From the NCBI RefSeq assembly GCF_013087515.1, contig NZ_JABFCN010000002.1, forward strand, positions 62,001 through 126,000: DNA of 64,000 bases, given 5' to 3'. The stretch is from Rhizobium sophorae (lineage in GTDB: Bacteria > Pseudomonadota > Alphaproteobacteria > Rhizobiales > Rhizobiaceae). The translations under genes were made by a program, and so were the position numbers. This document shows, one piece after another, positions 46,836-55,937 of the stretch. Within the stretch, counting starts at the first letter, position 1, and each line of letters starts with the position of its first letter. Below the pieces are notes generated by a model, which was given only the letters and a program-made list of their open reading frames with translations, searched no databases and had not been told where the DNA came from.

Positions 46836-47086
46836 GAGAGGTCAACTCCGCGGGTTTTGATCTCGACCCGCGGTGGCATGAAATCGATTTCCGACAGGCC
46901 CGGCATGGAAAGCCCATCGACCAGGCTTTCGCGCCTGCCGGAAAGACGCTGAAATTCCTCATATGTCAGAAGGACATGGGAAGGCTTGCCGCGGTCAGTG
47001 ATGATGACTGGCCCTTTTCTGGCAGCTTTCTTCGCATTGCTGACGTCGTGATTGAGTTCACGGCTGGAAAGTGTCGTAATGGTCAT
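46832..47086 (-). CDS. vapB: Antitoxin (VapB/Phd-YefM-like)
   Basis: An 84-residue protein with a Phd/YefM-type N-terminus (SSRELNHDVSNAKKAARKGP, VIITDRGKPSHVLLTYEEFQ) and an acidic C-terminus that should neutralise VapC. ATG 47086 follows GAGG. Earlier in-frame starts would add a long, poorly conserved extension. It binds its own promoter, where a palindrome is seen. Confidence 0.9.
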   Translation of the reverse strand: MTITTLSSRELNHDVSNAKKAARKGPVIITDRGKPSHVLLTYEEFQRLSGRRESLVDGLSMPGLSEIDFMPPRVEIKTRGVDLS

Positions 47087-47095
47087 GGCTGCCTC

Positions 47096-47115
47096 ATGTA
47101 GGTATTTACCTACAT
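47096..47115. promoter_or_regulatory. Antitoxin operator palindrome
   Basis: ATGTAGGTATTTACCTACAT has 9-base arms around a 2-base centre, starting ten bases before the antitoxin start. It is the likely operator through which the VapB/VapC complex autoregulates. Confidence 0.7.
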
Positions 47116-47367
47116 ATAGCACTGCTGGTCGTGAGAACAAGCATGGTTCCTTCATTGAATCCATTGCCGAGGATTCTGGCCGCTTCCGGCTGCCGTCGAA
47201 GGAAATTCGCAAGCGCTTGGCGAGATGTCCCATTGGGCGCCGATTGCACTCCATCAAAACTTCGTCTGACCCCATCAGTCTGCACGTCGTGCTACGAAAA
47301 ATCACAACACCGAGCGACTTGAGATGTCAGATCTGCGCGGTGGAATTCTGAAATTCAGAGCACGCAC

Positions 47368-47808
47368 ATGGACCTCTCGAAGATCAAGACGCTGATCGAC
47401 TTTGTCGGACGATCGAACATTACCGAGCTGATCGTGACGGAAAAGGACGTGACGGTTCGGATTTTCCGCACGCCGCAGGGTCAGGAGGCTGCCGAGCCCG
47501 AGCAAAAGGCAGGATCGACGACGAGCCTTGCCCAGGATGCCGGCTCAGATGCGCCTTCAAGCGTCGAGAAAACTTCCTATGCGGTGAAGGCGCCTGTCTT
47601 CGGCGTTCTGCATCGGACCCCGGCGCCTGGGGAACCGCCGTTCGTCGCGGTCGGTGACAAAGTGGAGGAGGGGCAGACGCTTTTCATCATCGAGGCAATG
47701 AAGGTCTTCAACACGATCGCTGCGCCGCGGTCAGGGCGCATCATGCATCTCACCGCAATCGACGACGGCGAGGTCGAGACCGGCGATCTGCTGGCGGAGA
47801 TTGCGTGA
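47368..47808 (+). CDS. accB: Biotin carboxyl carrier protein
   Basis: A 146-residue BCCP-type carrier. The C-terminal biotinyl domain has EAMKV, with the biotin acceptor Lys112, and conserved flanking Gly residues. The linker is rich in Ala, Ser and Pro. Its gene overlaps biotin carboxylase (TGATG). It is probably a carrier for the carboxylase in this cluster rather than the fatty-acid one. Confidence 0.9.
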   Translation: MDLSKIKTLIDFVGRSNITELIVTEKDVTVRIFRTPQGQEAAEPEQKAGSTTSLAQDAGSDAPSSVEKTSYAVKAPVFGVLHRTPAPGEPPFVAVGDKVEEGQTLFIIEAMKVFNTIAAPRSGRIMHLTAIDDGEVETGDLLAEIA

Positions 47809-49193
47809 TGCCGGAAACACCTGAACAATCTGCGACCGGCCGCTTCGATACCGTCCTGATCGCCAATCGCGGCGAGATCGCACTTCGAATCCAGCGCGCC
47901 TGCCGCGAGCTCGGCCTCAAGACGGTCGCCATCTGCTCCGAAGCCGACAGGCAAGCGCCTTACGGCAAAACCGCAGACAGATTTCTGTGCATCGGCCCGT
48001 CGACTGCCGCCAAGAGCTATCTCAATCAGGATGCCATCCTTCTGGCGGCGCGTCTTGCCGGTGCAGGCGCCATCCATCCAGGTTACGGTTTTCTGTCTGA
48101 AAACGCCGCCTTCGCCGACGCCGTCGAAAAGGCGGGGCTGATATTCATTGGTCCGACCACGTCCTCGATTGCGACCATGGGCGACAAGATCTCGGCAAAG
48201 CGCGCGATGATGGCGGCCGGCGTCCCCTGCGTTCCCGGTCCGGACACCGCGCTGCCCGATGACCCTGCCACGATCGAGCGCACAGCGCTGGAAATCGGAT
48301 ATCCCGTCATCATCAAGGCAGCCGGCGGCGGCGGCGGACGCGGCATGCGCGTCGTACCAAAAGCCGACCTGCTGCATGAAGCAACCGCGCTGACGCGGGA
48401 AGAGGCCCGCAAGGCCTTCGGTTCCCCCTCGCTCTACATGGAGAAATTCTTAGAGCATCCGCGTCACATCGAGATCCAGGTTATTTGCGACGATCACGGC
48501 AATGCCGTGTGGCTCGGACACCGGGATTGCTCGATGCAGCGCCGCCATCAGAAAGTGGTGGAGGAGGCGCCGGCGCCGGGAATTGCGCCCAACATCATCC
48601 AGCCAGTCGGCCTGGCTTGCGTAGAAGCTTGTCTTCAAATCGGTTACCGGGGGGTCGGAACTTTCGAATTCCTCTACGAGGACGGCGCCTTCTATTTCAT
48701 CGAGATGAACACCCGACTTCAGGTCGAACATCCGGTCACCGAGATGACGAGCGGTGTCGATATCGTCCAGGCGCAGATAAAGGCCGCTCAGGGTCACGTT
48801 CTGGATCTCACCCAAAGCGATGTGACATGCAAAGGCCATTCCTTCGAATGCCGCATCAACGCCGAGGACCCGGAAAGTTTCCTGCCGTCGGCGGGTGTCG
48901 TCACCCATCTAGCGTTGCCGGCGGGACCGGGCATCCGTGTCGATACGCATATTCACGCCGGCTACAAGGTCTCGCCCTACTACGATTCGCTGATCGCCAA
49001 GCTGATCGTCCATGCGCCGACGCGGGCCGAAGCGATGACAAGAATGCGCGAGGCGCTCGCCGGCACCGAGGTCGAGGGGATTTCCACCAATATCCCCTTC
49101 CTGCGTGCCCTGTTCGAGGATGGCGCATTCGCGCACGGCGAGACGGACATTCACTATCTCGAACAATGGCTGAAGCTGCGGAGGGCGGCATGA
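47808..49193 (+). CDS. accC: Biotin carboxylase
   Basis: A 461-residue biotin carboxylase with ATP-grasp folds: VLIANRGEIALRI, IHPGYGFLSENAAF, AAGGGGGRGMRVV, the EMNTRLQVEHPVTEM catalytic segment and AKLIVHAPTRAEA. It uses ATP and bicarbonate to carboxylate biotin on a carrier. Start ATG 47808 overlaps the carrier stop. Confidence 0.95.
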   Translation: MPETPEQSATGRFDTVLIANRGEIALRIQRACRELGLKTVAICSEADRQAPYGKTADRFLCIGPSTAAKSYLNQDAILLAARLAGAGAIHPGYGFLSENAAFADAVEKAGLIFIGPTTSSIATMGDKISAKRAMMAAGVPCVPGPDTALPDDPATIERTALEIGYPVIIKAAGGGGGRGMRVVPKADLLHEATALTREEARKAFGSPSLYMEKFLEHPRHIEIQVICDDHGNAVWLGHRDCSMQRRHQKVVEEAPAPGIAPNIIQPVGLACVEACLQIGYRGVGTFEFLYEDGAFYFIEMNTRLQVEHPVTEMTSGVDIVQAQIKAAQGHVLDLTQSDVTCKGHSFECRINAEDPESFLPSAGVVTHLALPAGPGIRVDTHIHAGYKVSPYYDSLIAKLIVHAPTRAEAMTRMREALAGTEVEGISTNIPFLRALFEDGAFAHGETDIHYLEQWLKLRRAA

Positions 49194-49624
49194 GCGCGAT
49201 CGATTTCAGCGATCCGGCGACCATCGCATTGCTCACCGAGGCGTTGACGGCCGCCGGTGTGGACGGTCTTGAAATCTCCCGGCCGGGCGGACAGCTTCGC
49301 ATCGTCGTCGCCGGAAAAGACGGCGCCCAGATCAGCTCGACCGAAGCGACGCCTCCTGCTCCCGGTTTGGCTCCCGGCTCCGCGTCGGCCGTCGTGAAGG
49401 CACCGATGGCCGGCCGCTTCTGTGTCGGGCATCCCGCCTCCGCCGCGCCGCAGAATCTGCCGCGCTCCGTATCCGAAGCCGATATCGTCGGCTTCGTCGG
49501 AGTAGGGCATATCCTGCTTCCCCTTCGTGCCGGCCGCTCCGGTATTTTGACCAGGCTGCTCGCCGAACCCGGCGCACTGGTCGGCTTCGGCGACCCTCTG
49601 TTCGAAATCGGGCTCCCATCATGA
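49190..49624 (+). CDS. Biotin-carrier-like protein without the biotin lysine
   Basis: A 144-residue protein laid out like the carrier two genes upstream: a short N-terminal helical part, a Pro/Ala linker and a lipoyl/biotinyl-type domain. Where EAMKV should be it reads GVGHI (residues 104-108), so the biotin acceptor Lys is replaced by His. The fold ends normally (GALVGFGDPLFEIG). It overlaps biotin carboxylase and pxpB by four bases each. It may be a structural or regulatory partner. Confidence 0.75.
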   Translation: MSAIDFSDPATIALLTEALTAAGVDGLEISRPGGQLRIVVAGKDGAQISSTEATPPAPGLAPGSASAVVKAPMAGRFCVGHPASAAPQNLPRSVSEADIVGFVGVGHILLPLRAGRSGILTRLLAEPGALVGFGDPLFEIGLPS

Positions 49625-50328
49625 TCGTCACGACGAACAGACATGCATCTCAACGCGAGATCGTTCCGGCCACCAAAAGCCTGGCGCGAGTTTCCTCGAT
49701 CGGCGCCAGATCCTTCCTGCTCGAGGCGCCAGGCGACTTCGATCTCATCGCGCAGCGGCGGATCTGGGCTCTGTCCCAGACCGTGAAAGGTTGGGCGGAC
49801 CTTGCGGAAAACATTCCGGGCATGACCAATCTGCTGGTGATCTTCAAGGAGACGCCCGAGAATCCTGATGCGGTGGTCGCCCGGCTGCTGGAGGCATGGG
49901 AGAATGCCCGCAGCATCGATCTAGAGGGCAAGACCATCGAGATCCCCGTCCATTATGGCGGCGAATATGCGACGGATCTTCCGGCCCTTTGCGATCTCTC
50001 CGGCTTGAGCGACCGCGAGGTCGTCCGCATCCATCATGAAGCGACCTACCGTGTCTTCGCCTTGGGCAGCGCTCCCGGCTTCGGTTATCTGCATGGTCTC
50101 GATCCGCGCATCTACATGCCGCGAAAGACCGTGCCCTCGCTGAAAATGCCGAAGGGCTGCGTGACCATCGGCGGCATGCAGACCGGCGTCGCCATGCTCA
50201 CAGGTCCGAATGGCTGGAATTCCATCGGCTTCGCAACGCTTGAGATGTTCGACCCCACTTCGCCGAGCCCCGCCATGATGGCGCCGGGAGATAGGGTGCG
50301 GTTCCTGCCGGCAAGGATCGAGCTATGA
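49621..50328 (+). CDS. pxpB: 5-oxoprolinase subunit PxpB (KipI-like, AHS1)
   Basis: A 235-residue protein with the allophanate-hydrolase-subunit-1 fold (GSAPGFGYLHGLDPRIYM, PRKTVPSLKMPKGCVTIGG and the late NGWNSIGFATLEMFD). PxpB works with PxpC and PxpA to open 5-oxoproline with ATP. The gene overlaps both neighbours by four bases. Confidence 0.92.
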   Translation: MIVTTNRHASQREIVPATKSLARVSSIGARSFLLEAPGDFDLIAQRRIWALSQTVKGWADLAENIPGMTNLLVIFKETPENPDAVVARLLEAWENARSIDLEGKTIEIPVHYGGEYATDLPALCDLSGLSDREVVRIHHEATYRVFALGSAPGFGYLHGLDPRIYMPRKTVPSLKMPKGCVTIGGMQTGVAMLTGPNGWNSIGFATLEMFDPTSPSPAMMAPGDRVRFLPARIEL

Positions 50329-51320
50329 TCGAGATCATCGAAAGCGGCCCGTTCAACACAGTGCAGGATCTTGGTCGCCCCGGCTATCGCGACATCGGCG
50401 TATCGGCGAGCGGCGCCATGGATCCGCTGGCGGTCCGGATCGGCAACATTCTCGTCGGCAATGACGAAAATGCCGCCGCAATAGAGGTACAGACCTTCCC
50501 CTTCAGCCTGCGTTTCGCGCAGCGCGTCGTCTTTGCCGTGACCGGTGCCGACGGCAATCATCATCTCAACGGATCGGAGCTGCTTCCCTGGTGCGCCTAT
50601 ACGGCAGAGCCCGGAGAGGTTCTCGAACTGAAGCAGCCGCCGCGGCTCGCGCGCTCCTATATAGCGCTCGGAGGCGGGCTGGATATTCCCGTTGTCATGG
50701 GTTCGCGAAGTACGTCGCTCCGCGGCGGTTTCGGTGGCAATGCCGGCCGGCCTCTGGCGAAGGGCGATCGGATCGCGGTCGGCGAGGACGCCGAGATCGC
50801 CATGCTGCCGGCCTCTGGTCTCGCCGTCGTCGAACCGTCCGTGGCATTGCGCGATGTCTTCGGAACTCCGGTCGACGGCACGCTGCCGATCCGCGCCCTG
50901 CCGGCCGGCGAGCATGATCTTTTCGCCGGAGATGGCGAAGCCTTCTGGAGCCAGACCTGGAGGATTTCCTCCCGCAGCGACCGGACGGGCTACCGCTTAT
51001 CAGGCGAGCCCATCACGCCGACTGCGTCCATCGAGATGCGCTCCCACGGTGTCGTGCCCGGCGTGATCCAGGTTCCGCCCGGCGGCGAACCGATCGTGCA
51101 GATGAGCGATGCCAACACCGCCGGCGGATATCCGAAGATCGCCGGCGTGATCGAATGCGACCTCTGGCGGCTCGGGCAAGCCCGCATCGGCGCCCGCCTG
51201 AACTTCGTTCGCTCGACGCATGCCGAGGCGCGCAAGGTGGAACAGGCTGTCGCCCGCTATGTCGAAGACGTCAGGCAGACATCCCGAATGGTCAAGCGCG
51301 CCTTGAAAGCGATGGCCTAA
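50325..51320 (+). CDS. pxpC: 5-oxoprolinase subunit PxpC (KipA-like, AHS2)
   Basis: A 331-residue protein with the allophanate-hydrolase-subunit-2 fold (TVQDLGRPGYRDIGVSASGA, MDPLAVRIGN). It pairs with PxpB. AHS1 plus AHS2 is also the carboxyltransferase part of urea carboxylase, which matters because biotin carboxylase genes are in the same operon. Confidence 0.93.
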   Translation: MIEIIESGPFNTVQDLGRPGYRDIGVSASGAMDPLAVRIGNILVGNDENAAAIEVQTFPFSLRFAQRVVFAVTGADGNHHLNGSELLPWCAYTAEPGEVLELKQPPRLARSYIALGGGLDIPVVMGSRSTSLRGGFGGNAGRPLAKGDRIAVGEDAEIAMLPASGLAVVEPSVALRDVFGTPVDGTLPIRALPAGEHDLFAGDGEAFWSQTWRISSRSDRTGYRLSGEPITPTASIEMRSHGVVPGVIQVPPGGEPIVQMSDANTAGGYPKIAGVIECDLWRLGQARIGARLNFVRSTHAEARKVEQAVARYVEDVRQTSRMVKRALKAMA

Positions 51321-51357
51321 TGCATGTCGCCCAAAAGGCCGACAAAAGGAGGAACCG

Positions 51358-52125
51358 ATGAAGATCGATCTGAATTCCGACATGGGCGAGGGATTTGGTC
51401 CCTACCGGCTGTGCGACGACGAAGCGATGATGAAACTCGTCTCGTCGGCCAACATCGCCTGCGGTTTCCATGGCGGCGACCCGGATACGATGGGACGCAT
51501 GGTCCGGCTTGCGAAGCTGAACGGCGTCGGCATTGGCGCGCATCCCGGTTTGCCTGATCGGCCGGGTTTCGGCCGGCGCGAAATACAGTTTCCGGCAGAT
51601 GAGCTTCGCCAGCAGATGCTCTATCAACTCGGCGCATTGATGGCGATCGCCAAAGCCGAGCGTGTCACCGTTTCCCATATCAGCTTCCACGCGGCCATGG
51701 GCAATATGGTCAACCGTGATCCTGTGCTGGCCGACCTGATGATGGATGCGATCGCTACCGTCGATGCCAGTCTCGTCGTTTTTGTGACCCATGGCAGCGA
51801 GATTCAGCAGGCGGCCAGACGCGCGCGTTTGAAGACGCTGGCGCTTTTCCTTGCGGACCGGGCCTATGACGCCGGCGGCAAACTCGTCGCGCGCGGGCTG
51901 CCTGGTGCCGTCATCAAGGGCGAAGCCGCGGTGCGTGCGCGTGTGCGACAATTCCTCCTCGAAGGAACCGTCGAGACGATCGACGGCGCTACCATCGTAA
52001 TGCCGGCCCGCTCGATTCTCGTCCACAGCGACACGCCCGGCGCCCTGGAGCTTGCCGGCATCGTGCGCGGCGAGATCGAAGCCACGGGTGCTGCGCTCGC
52101 GCCTGCCGCCGAACTCGCCGACTGA
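51358..52125 (+). CDS. pxpA: 5-oxoprolinase subunit PxpA (LamB/YcsF family)
   Basis: A 255-residue LamB/YcsF protein: DLNSDMGEGFGPYRLCDDEA, ANIACGFHGGDPDTM and the His/Asp-rich barrel segments. It catalyses the hydrolytic step of 5-oxoproline cleavage to glutamate. The start follows AAAGGAGG. Confidence 0.93.
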   Translation: MKIDLNSDMGEGFGPYRLCDDEAMMKLVSSANIACGFHGGDPDTMGRMVRLAKLNGVGIGAHPGLPDRPGFGRREIQFPADELRQQMLYQLGALMAIAKAERVTVSHISFHAAMGNMVNRDPVLADLMMDAIATVDASLVVFVTHGSEIQQAARRARLKTLALFLADRAYDAGGKLVARGLPGAVIKGEAAVRARVRQFLLEGTVETIDGATIVMPARSILVHSDTPGALELAGIVRGEIEATGAALAPAAELAD

Positions 52126-52180
52126 CACAATCCCGACCGCCCGCGGGCGGTTTCCCGTTCCCATCTCTCATCGAAGGACC

Positions 52181-53389
52181 ATGTCGATGTCCGTCATCGC
52201 AGACCGCCTGAAAAACGTCTCCATCTCCGCATCCGCCGCCATGACCCAGCGCGCCCGGGAACTCGCCGCCAAAGGCATCAAAGTCGTCAGCCTCTCGTCC
52301 GGCGAGCCGGATTTCCCCTCTCCGGCGCACGCGATCGAGGCGGCCCATGCGGCGGCCCTTGCAGGCGATACGAAATATCCTCCGATGGATGGGACACCGG
52401 CGCTGAAGTCCGCCATCATCAGGAAGTTCAAACGGGACAATAATCTCGACTACGATGCCAGCCAGATCGTCGTCTCGGGCGGCGGCAAGCAGGTGATCTT
52501 CAATGCGATGCTCGCAACCTGCAATCCCGGCGACGAGGTCGTCATTCCGACACCCTCCTGGGTCAGCTACGCCGATATCGTCAAATTCGCCGGCGGCGTC
52601 CCGGTCGCCGTCCCCTGCCACGAGCAGGCCGGCTTCAAGCTGCGTCCGGAAGATCTGGAGGCGGCGATCACGCCGCGCACCAAGTGGCTCTTCCTGAATT
52701 TCCCGAACAATCCGACCGGCGCCGCCTGCTCCCGGGCGGAAATGGCTGCCATCGCCGAGGTCATGCTGCGACATCCCGATGTCTGGATCATGACCGACGA
52801 TATCTACGAACACCTGGTCTATGACGACTTCCAGTTCTGCACGATGGCCGAAGTCGAGCCCAGACTCTATGATCGCGTCCTGACGATGAACGGTGTCTCC
52901 AAGGCTTACGCAATGACAGGCTGGCGCCTCGGCTTTTGTGCGGGTCCAAAAGACTTGATCTCCGCCATCAGCAACGTCAACGGCCAGAATGGCGGCGGAA
53001 TCGCGACGCTCACACAGGCTGCAGCGACCGCTGCCCTGGACGGTCCTCAGGATCTCTTGAAGGAGCGGGCCACGATCTACAAGGAGAGACGCGACTTCGT
53101 CCTCGCCAAACTTTCGGAGGTGGAAGGGCTGCGCTGCCATAGGCCCGAAGGCGCCTTCTACATCTACCCGAATATTTCAGGGTTGATCGGCAAGACCAGC
53201 AAGGGCGGGCGCAAGATCGAGACCGACGTCGACTTCGTTATGGCACTCGTCGAAGAGCATCATGTCGCGACCGTGCAGGGGGCGGCTTACGGAATGAGCC
53301 CCTTCTTTCGCATTTCCTACGCGACCAGCATGGAGAAACTCGGCGAAGGCTGCGCGCGCATAGCCCAGTTCTGTAAGGATATGCGCTGA
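52181..53389 (+). CDS. Aspartate aminotransferase-like enzyme
   Basis: A 402-residue class I/II PLP aminotransferase. The PLP lysine is in NGVSKAYAMTGWRLGF, and the substrate Arg is in FFRISYATSMEKL. NFPNNPTGAACSRAE is also conserved. It follows pxpA by 55 bases with AAGGA, so it may use the glutamate produced. The amino-acid specificity is not clear. Confidence 0.9.
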   Translation: MSMSVIADRLKNVSISASAAMTQRARELAAKGIKVVSLSSGEPDFPSPAHAIEAAHAAALAGDTKYPPMDGTPALKSAIIRKFKRDNNLDYDASQIVVSGGGKQVIFNAMLATCNPGDEVVIPTPSWVSYADIVKFAGGVPVAVPCHEQAGFKLRPEDLEAAITPRTKWLFLNFPNNPTGAACSRAEMAAIAEVMLRHPDVWIMTDDIYEHLVYDDFQFCTMAEVEPRLYDRVLTMNGVSKAYAMTGWRLGFCAGPKDLISAISNVNGQNGGGIATLTQAAATAALDGPQDLLKERATIYKERRDFVLAKLSEVEGLRCHRPEGAFYIYPNISGLIGKTSKGGRKIETDVDFVMALVEEHHVATVQGAAYGMSPFFRISYATSMEKLGEGCARIAQFCKDMR

Positions 53390-53628
53390 TCAGCAGCGAG
53401 CTTTTAGAAGGATCTGAACCGGCGACGCCTTAGTCAGGTGAGCCAAGTGCTTGATAAATCGGACCTCGAGGCATAACGCCTATTTATGAAACTTGAGCCC
53501 AAAGCGTCAGCGCTATTCCGTCGGCAGTTCGGTGCTCAACTTGTGCCCCAGCTCATCATTGTCCGCCTTGCTCATCCAGAACTAGCGCCCCTTGAACAGC
53601 CTGCGCCGGGATACCACGAGACAGCCAC

Positions 53629-53970
53629 TTACCTGGGTGGGTAGGGCTCGATATCCGCAGACCAGTAGTTCTTGGCGATGTTCTGACTGTTGCGGATGAC
53701 ATGGTAGGCGATATCCGGATTGCCTCCTTCAAAAGTGTCCGGGTCTGCACCGCACATCAGGCAGTACATTCGCTGATGAACGACGCTTGCAAAATATTGT
53801 AGAACCGGCGTGGCGTCGTGCTGACCGATTGCTCGCATGTCCTCGGCAACCTGTTTGGCCGCCTCTTCCAAAGCCAGAGAGACCGCAGAAGCCAACGTCC
53901 TGTCTGCACGCTTAATGACGTCGGCGATCTGTCTTTCAGCCGGTGTAAGAACAGGGCAATTATCTGTCAC
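53629..53970 (-). CDS. Unrecognised protein, paralogue of the next gene (113 aa)
   Basis: I do not recognise this family. The helical N-terminal two thirds lead to a C-terminal motif CGADPDTFEGGNPDIAYHVI, then RNSQNIAKNYW. The same pattern ends the first half of the next gene. The GTG start at 53970 follows GGAG by eight bases. No signal peptide or membrane segment is seen. Confidence 0.6.
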   Translation of the reverse strand: MTDNCPVLTPAERQIADVIKRADRTLASAVSLALEEAAKQVAEDMRAIGQHDATPVLQYFASVVHQRMYCLMCGADPDTFEGGNPDIAYHVIRNSQNIAKNYWSADIEPYPPR

Positions 53971-54019
53971 TACTAACTCCGTAAATCTTTGAAGGTGTCC
54001 GGTTGTGCAGCCACTGCGT

Positions 54020-54583
54020 CTACTCTGGCGGGGTGGTGAGAAGCGACAGATAGTTTTTTGCTGTCTGCGTGAACTCGCGGTCGGTGTCGGACACGTTCCC
54101 AAGCCCCGCGTGGCGAGCGTCGATCGCCGCGTGTAGGCGGTCGTTGATCTGTGGATCTGAGGCGCGCGCGTGGTCGACTAATGCGCGAATAACAGTTCTC
54201 AACGCAAAATTCTGTGCGGAGAGTGCCAGTTGTTGGCGTTCACTCGCATCCTTCTCGGTATCCTCCCGGCGTTCCTTCTTCTTCCGAAGCGCCGGTTGAC
54301 CGCCGCGCTCCCTCGCCCAATGACGCGCGGCATTGCGCCCCGCATAGAGAATTTTCCATGCTGTTTCGGGATCTCCTCCTGTGTTGGTTTCCGGATTGGC
54401 GCCGCACAGACGCAGGAACAGGTGACGGAGTGCGGCGTCCGCAAAGTAATCATATGGTGATCTGCCGACACCGAGCGACTGAAGTTCATGCCCTGCAGTC
54501 TCAACGGCGCGCTCAATTGCTTCATCGACAGCGGCCAACAGGGCGTCATCTGCCTCTTGAATTCGGTAGGTTTCCTTCTGCAT
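54020..54583 (-). CDS. Unrecognised protein with the same motif (187 aa)
   Basis: The first 95 residues align with the neighbour: AIERAVETAGHELQSLG, YFADAALRHLFLRLCGANPE, TNTGGDPETAWKIL and RNAARHWA. The second half is highly charged, with Lys/Glu/Arg runs and a helical appearance, and is absent in the neighbour. The start follows GAGGATAGC. It is the upstream gene of the pair, 49 bases apart. No function is visible. Confidence 0.65.
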   Translation of the reverse strand: MQKETYRIQEADDALLAAVDEAIERAVETAGHELQSLGVGRSPYDYFADAALRHLFLRLCGANPETNTGGDPETAWKILYAGRNAARHWARERGGQPALRKKKERREDTEKDASERQQLALSAQNFALRTVIRALVDHARASDPQINDRLHAAIDARHAGLGNVSDTDREFTQTAKNYLSLLTTPPE

Positions 54584-54624
54584 GCTATCCTCAAATGCTG
54601 GTGCAGTCGTTGCTCGGCAGGTTG

Positions 54625-55005
54625 TCACTTGCGAAGAACATCCTGCCACTCTGGATGACGCTCGATCTGGGCTTTGGCAAATGGGCAGAGGGGAATGATC
54701 GCGACCCCTTCGCGCCGGGCATCCTCGACCGCTTGGCGCGCAAGGCGTTCACCGACCTTCCGGCCACGCAAAGCGGCAGGAACGTCGGTATGGTCGATGA
54801 TGATCAGTTCTTTGCCAGCGCGACTGTAGGTCATCTCCGCTTCGACGCCATCGACGACGATGCGGTATCGCCCCTTCGATGGCCAATCCTCCCGTCCAAC
54901 CGTCTCGCTGGCCGATGGGGCAGCCTTCTTCGGACGCTCAGCGTCCGGCAATCGAACCTTGCCGCGCAGTCCATGCGTGCACTCTAGCAATTCCCGCGCG
55001 GTCAC
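54625..55005 (-). CDS. GNAT-like N-acetyltransferase (YidJ/NATD1 type)
   Basis: A 126-residue protein. The C-terminal 80 residues have the small GNAT fold (MTYSRAGKELIIIDHTDVPA, LRGRKVGERLARQAVEDARR, GVAIIPLCPFAKAQIERHPEW). The acetyl-CoA loop R-x-x-K-V-G-x-x-L is present. The N-terminal part looks disordered. It overlaps the pirin stop by four bases, so it is co-translated with it. The substrate is unknown. Confidence 0.85.
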   Translation of the reverse strand: MTARELLECTHGLRGKVRLPDAERPKKAAPSASETVGREDWPSKGRYRIVVDGVEAEMTYSRAGKELIIIDHTDVPAALRGRKVGERLARQAVEDARREGVAIIPLCPFAKAQIERHPEWQDVLRK

Positions 55006-55937
55006 TCCGGAAGGGGAATGTGCTCATCCCGGTCGTTGATCGGGAGGTCAAAGCGTCCCTTGCCCCAGTTCTGCGCACGCCATTCGTCTTTGGCTTCTTC
55101 GATGCGCTCCTTCGAAGAGGCTACGAAGTTCCACCAGATGTATCGTGGCCCTGCAAGCGTTGCACCGCCGAGGATCATGAGACGCGCGCCTCGGCTACCC
55201 GCTGCGACTGTGATCTTGTCGCCGGGGCGGAACACCATCATCTGCGGTGCCTCGTAGTCCCGGCCGGCGATCGAGATCGAACCTTCGACGATGTAGATGC
55301 CTCTGTCCTCGTGATTGTCCGGCAACGGCAGGCGGCTTCTTTGTTCCAAGGTCACGTCGGCGTAAAATGTCTCGGAGAACAAGGTGGCGGGCGCGATCTC
55401 GCCGTAGGCGTTTCCGAGGATAAGGCGGACAGAGACGCCCTGATCCTCGATGAACGGCAATACCTCTTTGCCGTGGTGCTCAAAGGTGGGGTCCATGTCT
55501 TCGTGGCTTTCGGGCAGAGCGAGCCAGGTCTGTATCCCGAACAAGCTGTTAGGCCCGGTTCGGGCCGCTGCCGTCGTGCGCTCCGAATGTGACACGCCGC
55601 GGCCAGCTACCATCCAGTTCAGCTCGCCGGGACGGATGATCTGGTCAGCTCCGGTGCTATCGCGGTGGTGAAAGTCACCGCGATAAAGGTAGGTGACCGT
55701 GCCGAGGCCGATATGCGGGTGCGGCCGAACGTCGATGCCCTGCCCGATCAACAGCTCGGCCGGCCCGGCCTGGTCGAAGAAGATGAACGGCCCGACCATC
55801 TGCCGCTTTGGTGCGGGCAAAGCGCGCCGAACCTCGAAACCGCCAATGTCGCGCGACCTCGGCACTATAAGGGTTTCGATCGCGTCGAAGCCAACTTTAT
55901 CGGGACAACCTGGTTCAATTGCGGGGTTCCAGCTCAT
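55002..55937 (-). CDS. Pirin family protein
   Basis: A 311-residue bicupin of the pirin family. The metal-binding His pair (RPHPHIGLGTVTYLYRGDFH and HSERT) is visible, along with GELNWMVAGRGVSHSE. Pirins can act as quercetin dioxygenases or redox sensors. It leads an operon with the GNAT gene. Confidence 0.9.
   Translation of the reverse strand: MSWNPAIEPGCPDKVGFDAIETLIVPRSRDIGGFEVRRALPAPKRQMVGPFIFFDQAGPAELLIGQGIDVRPHPHIGLGTVTYLYRGDFHHRDSTGADQIIRPGELNWMVAGRGVSHSERTTAAARTGPNSLFGIQTWLALPESHEDMDPTFEHHGKEVLPFIEDQGVSVRLILGNAYGEIAPATLFSETFYADVTLEQRSRLPLPDNHEDRGIYIVEGSISIAGRDYEAPQMMVFRPGDKITVAAGSRGARLMILGGATLAGPRYIWWNFVASSKERIEEAKDEWRAQNWGKGRFDLPINDRDEHIPLPE

Noticed and set aside
48485..49624. A 379-codon plus-strand frame read as one gene
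   Set aside because: Its first two thirds are an out-of-frame shadow of biotin carboxylase; only the part from 49190 is a real gene.
53515..53577. A 20-codon minus-strand frame (MSKADNDELGHK...)
   Set aside because: It has no ribosome-binding site and is too short to support.
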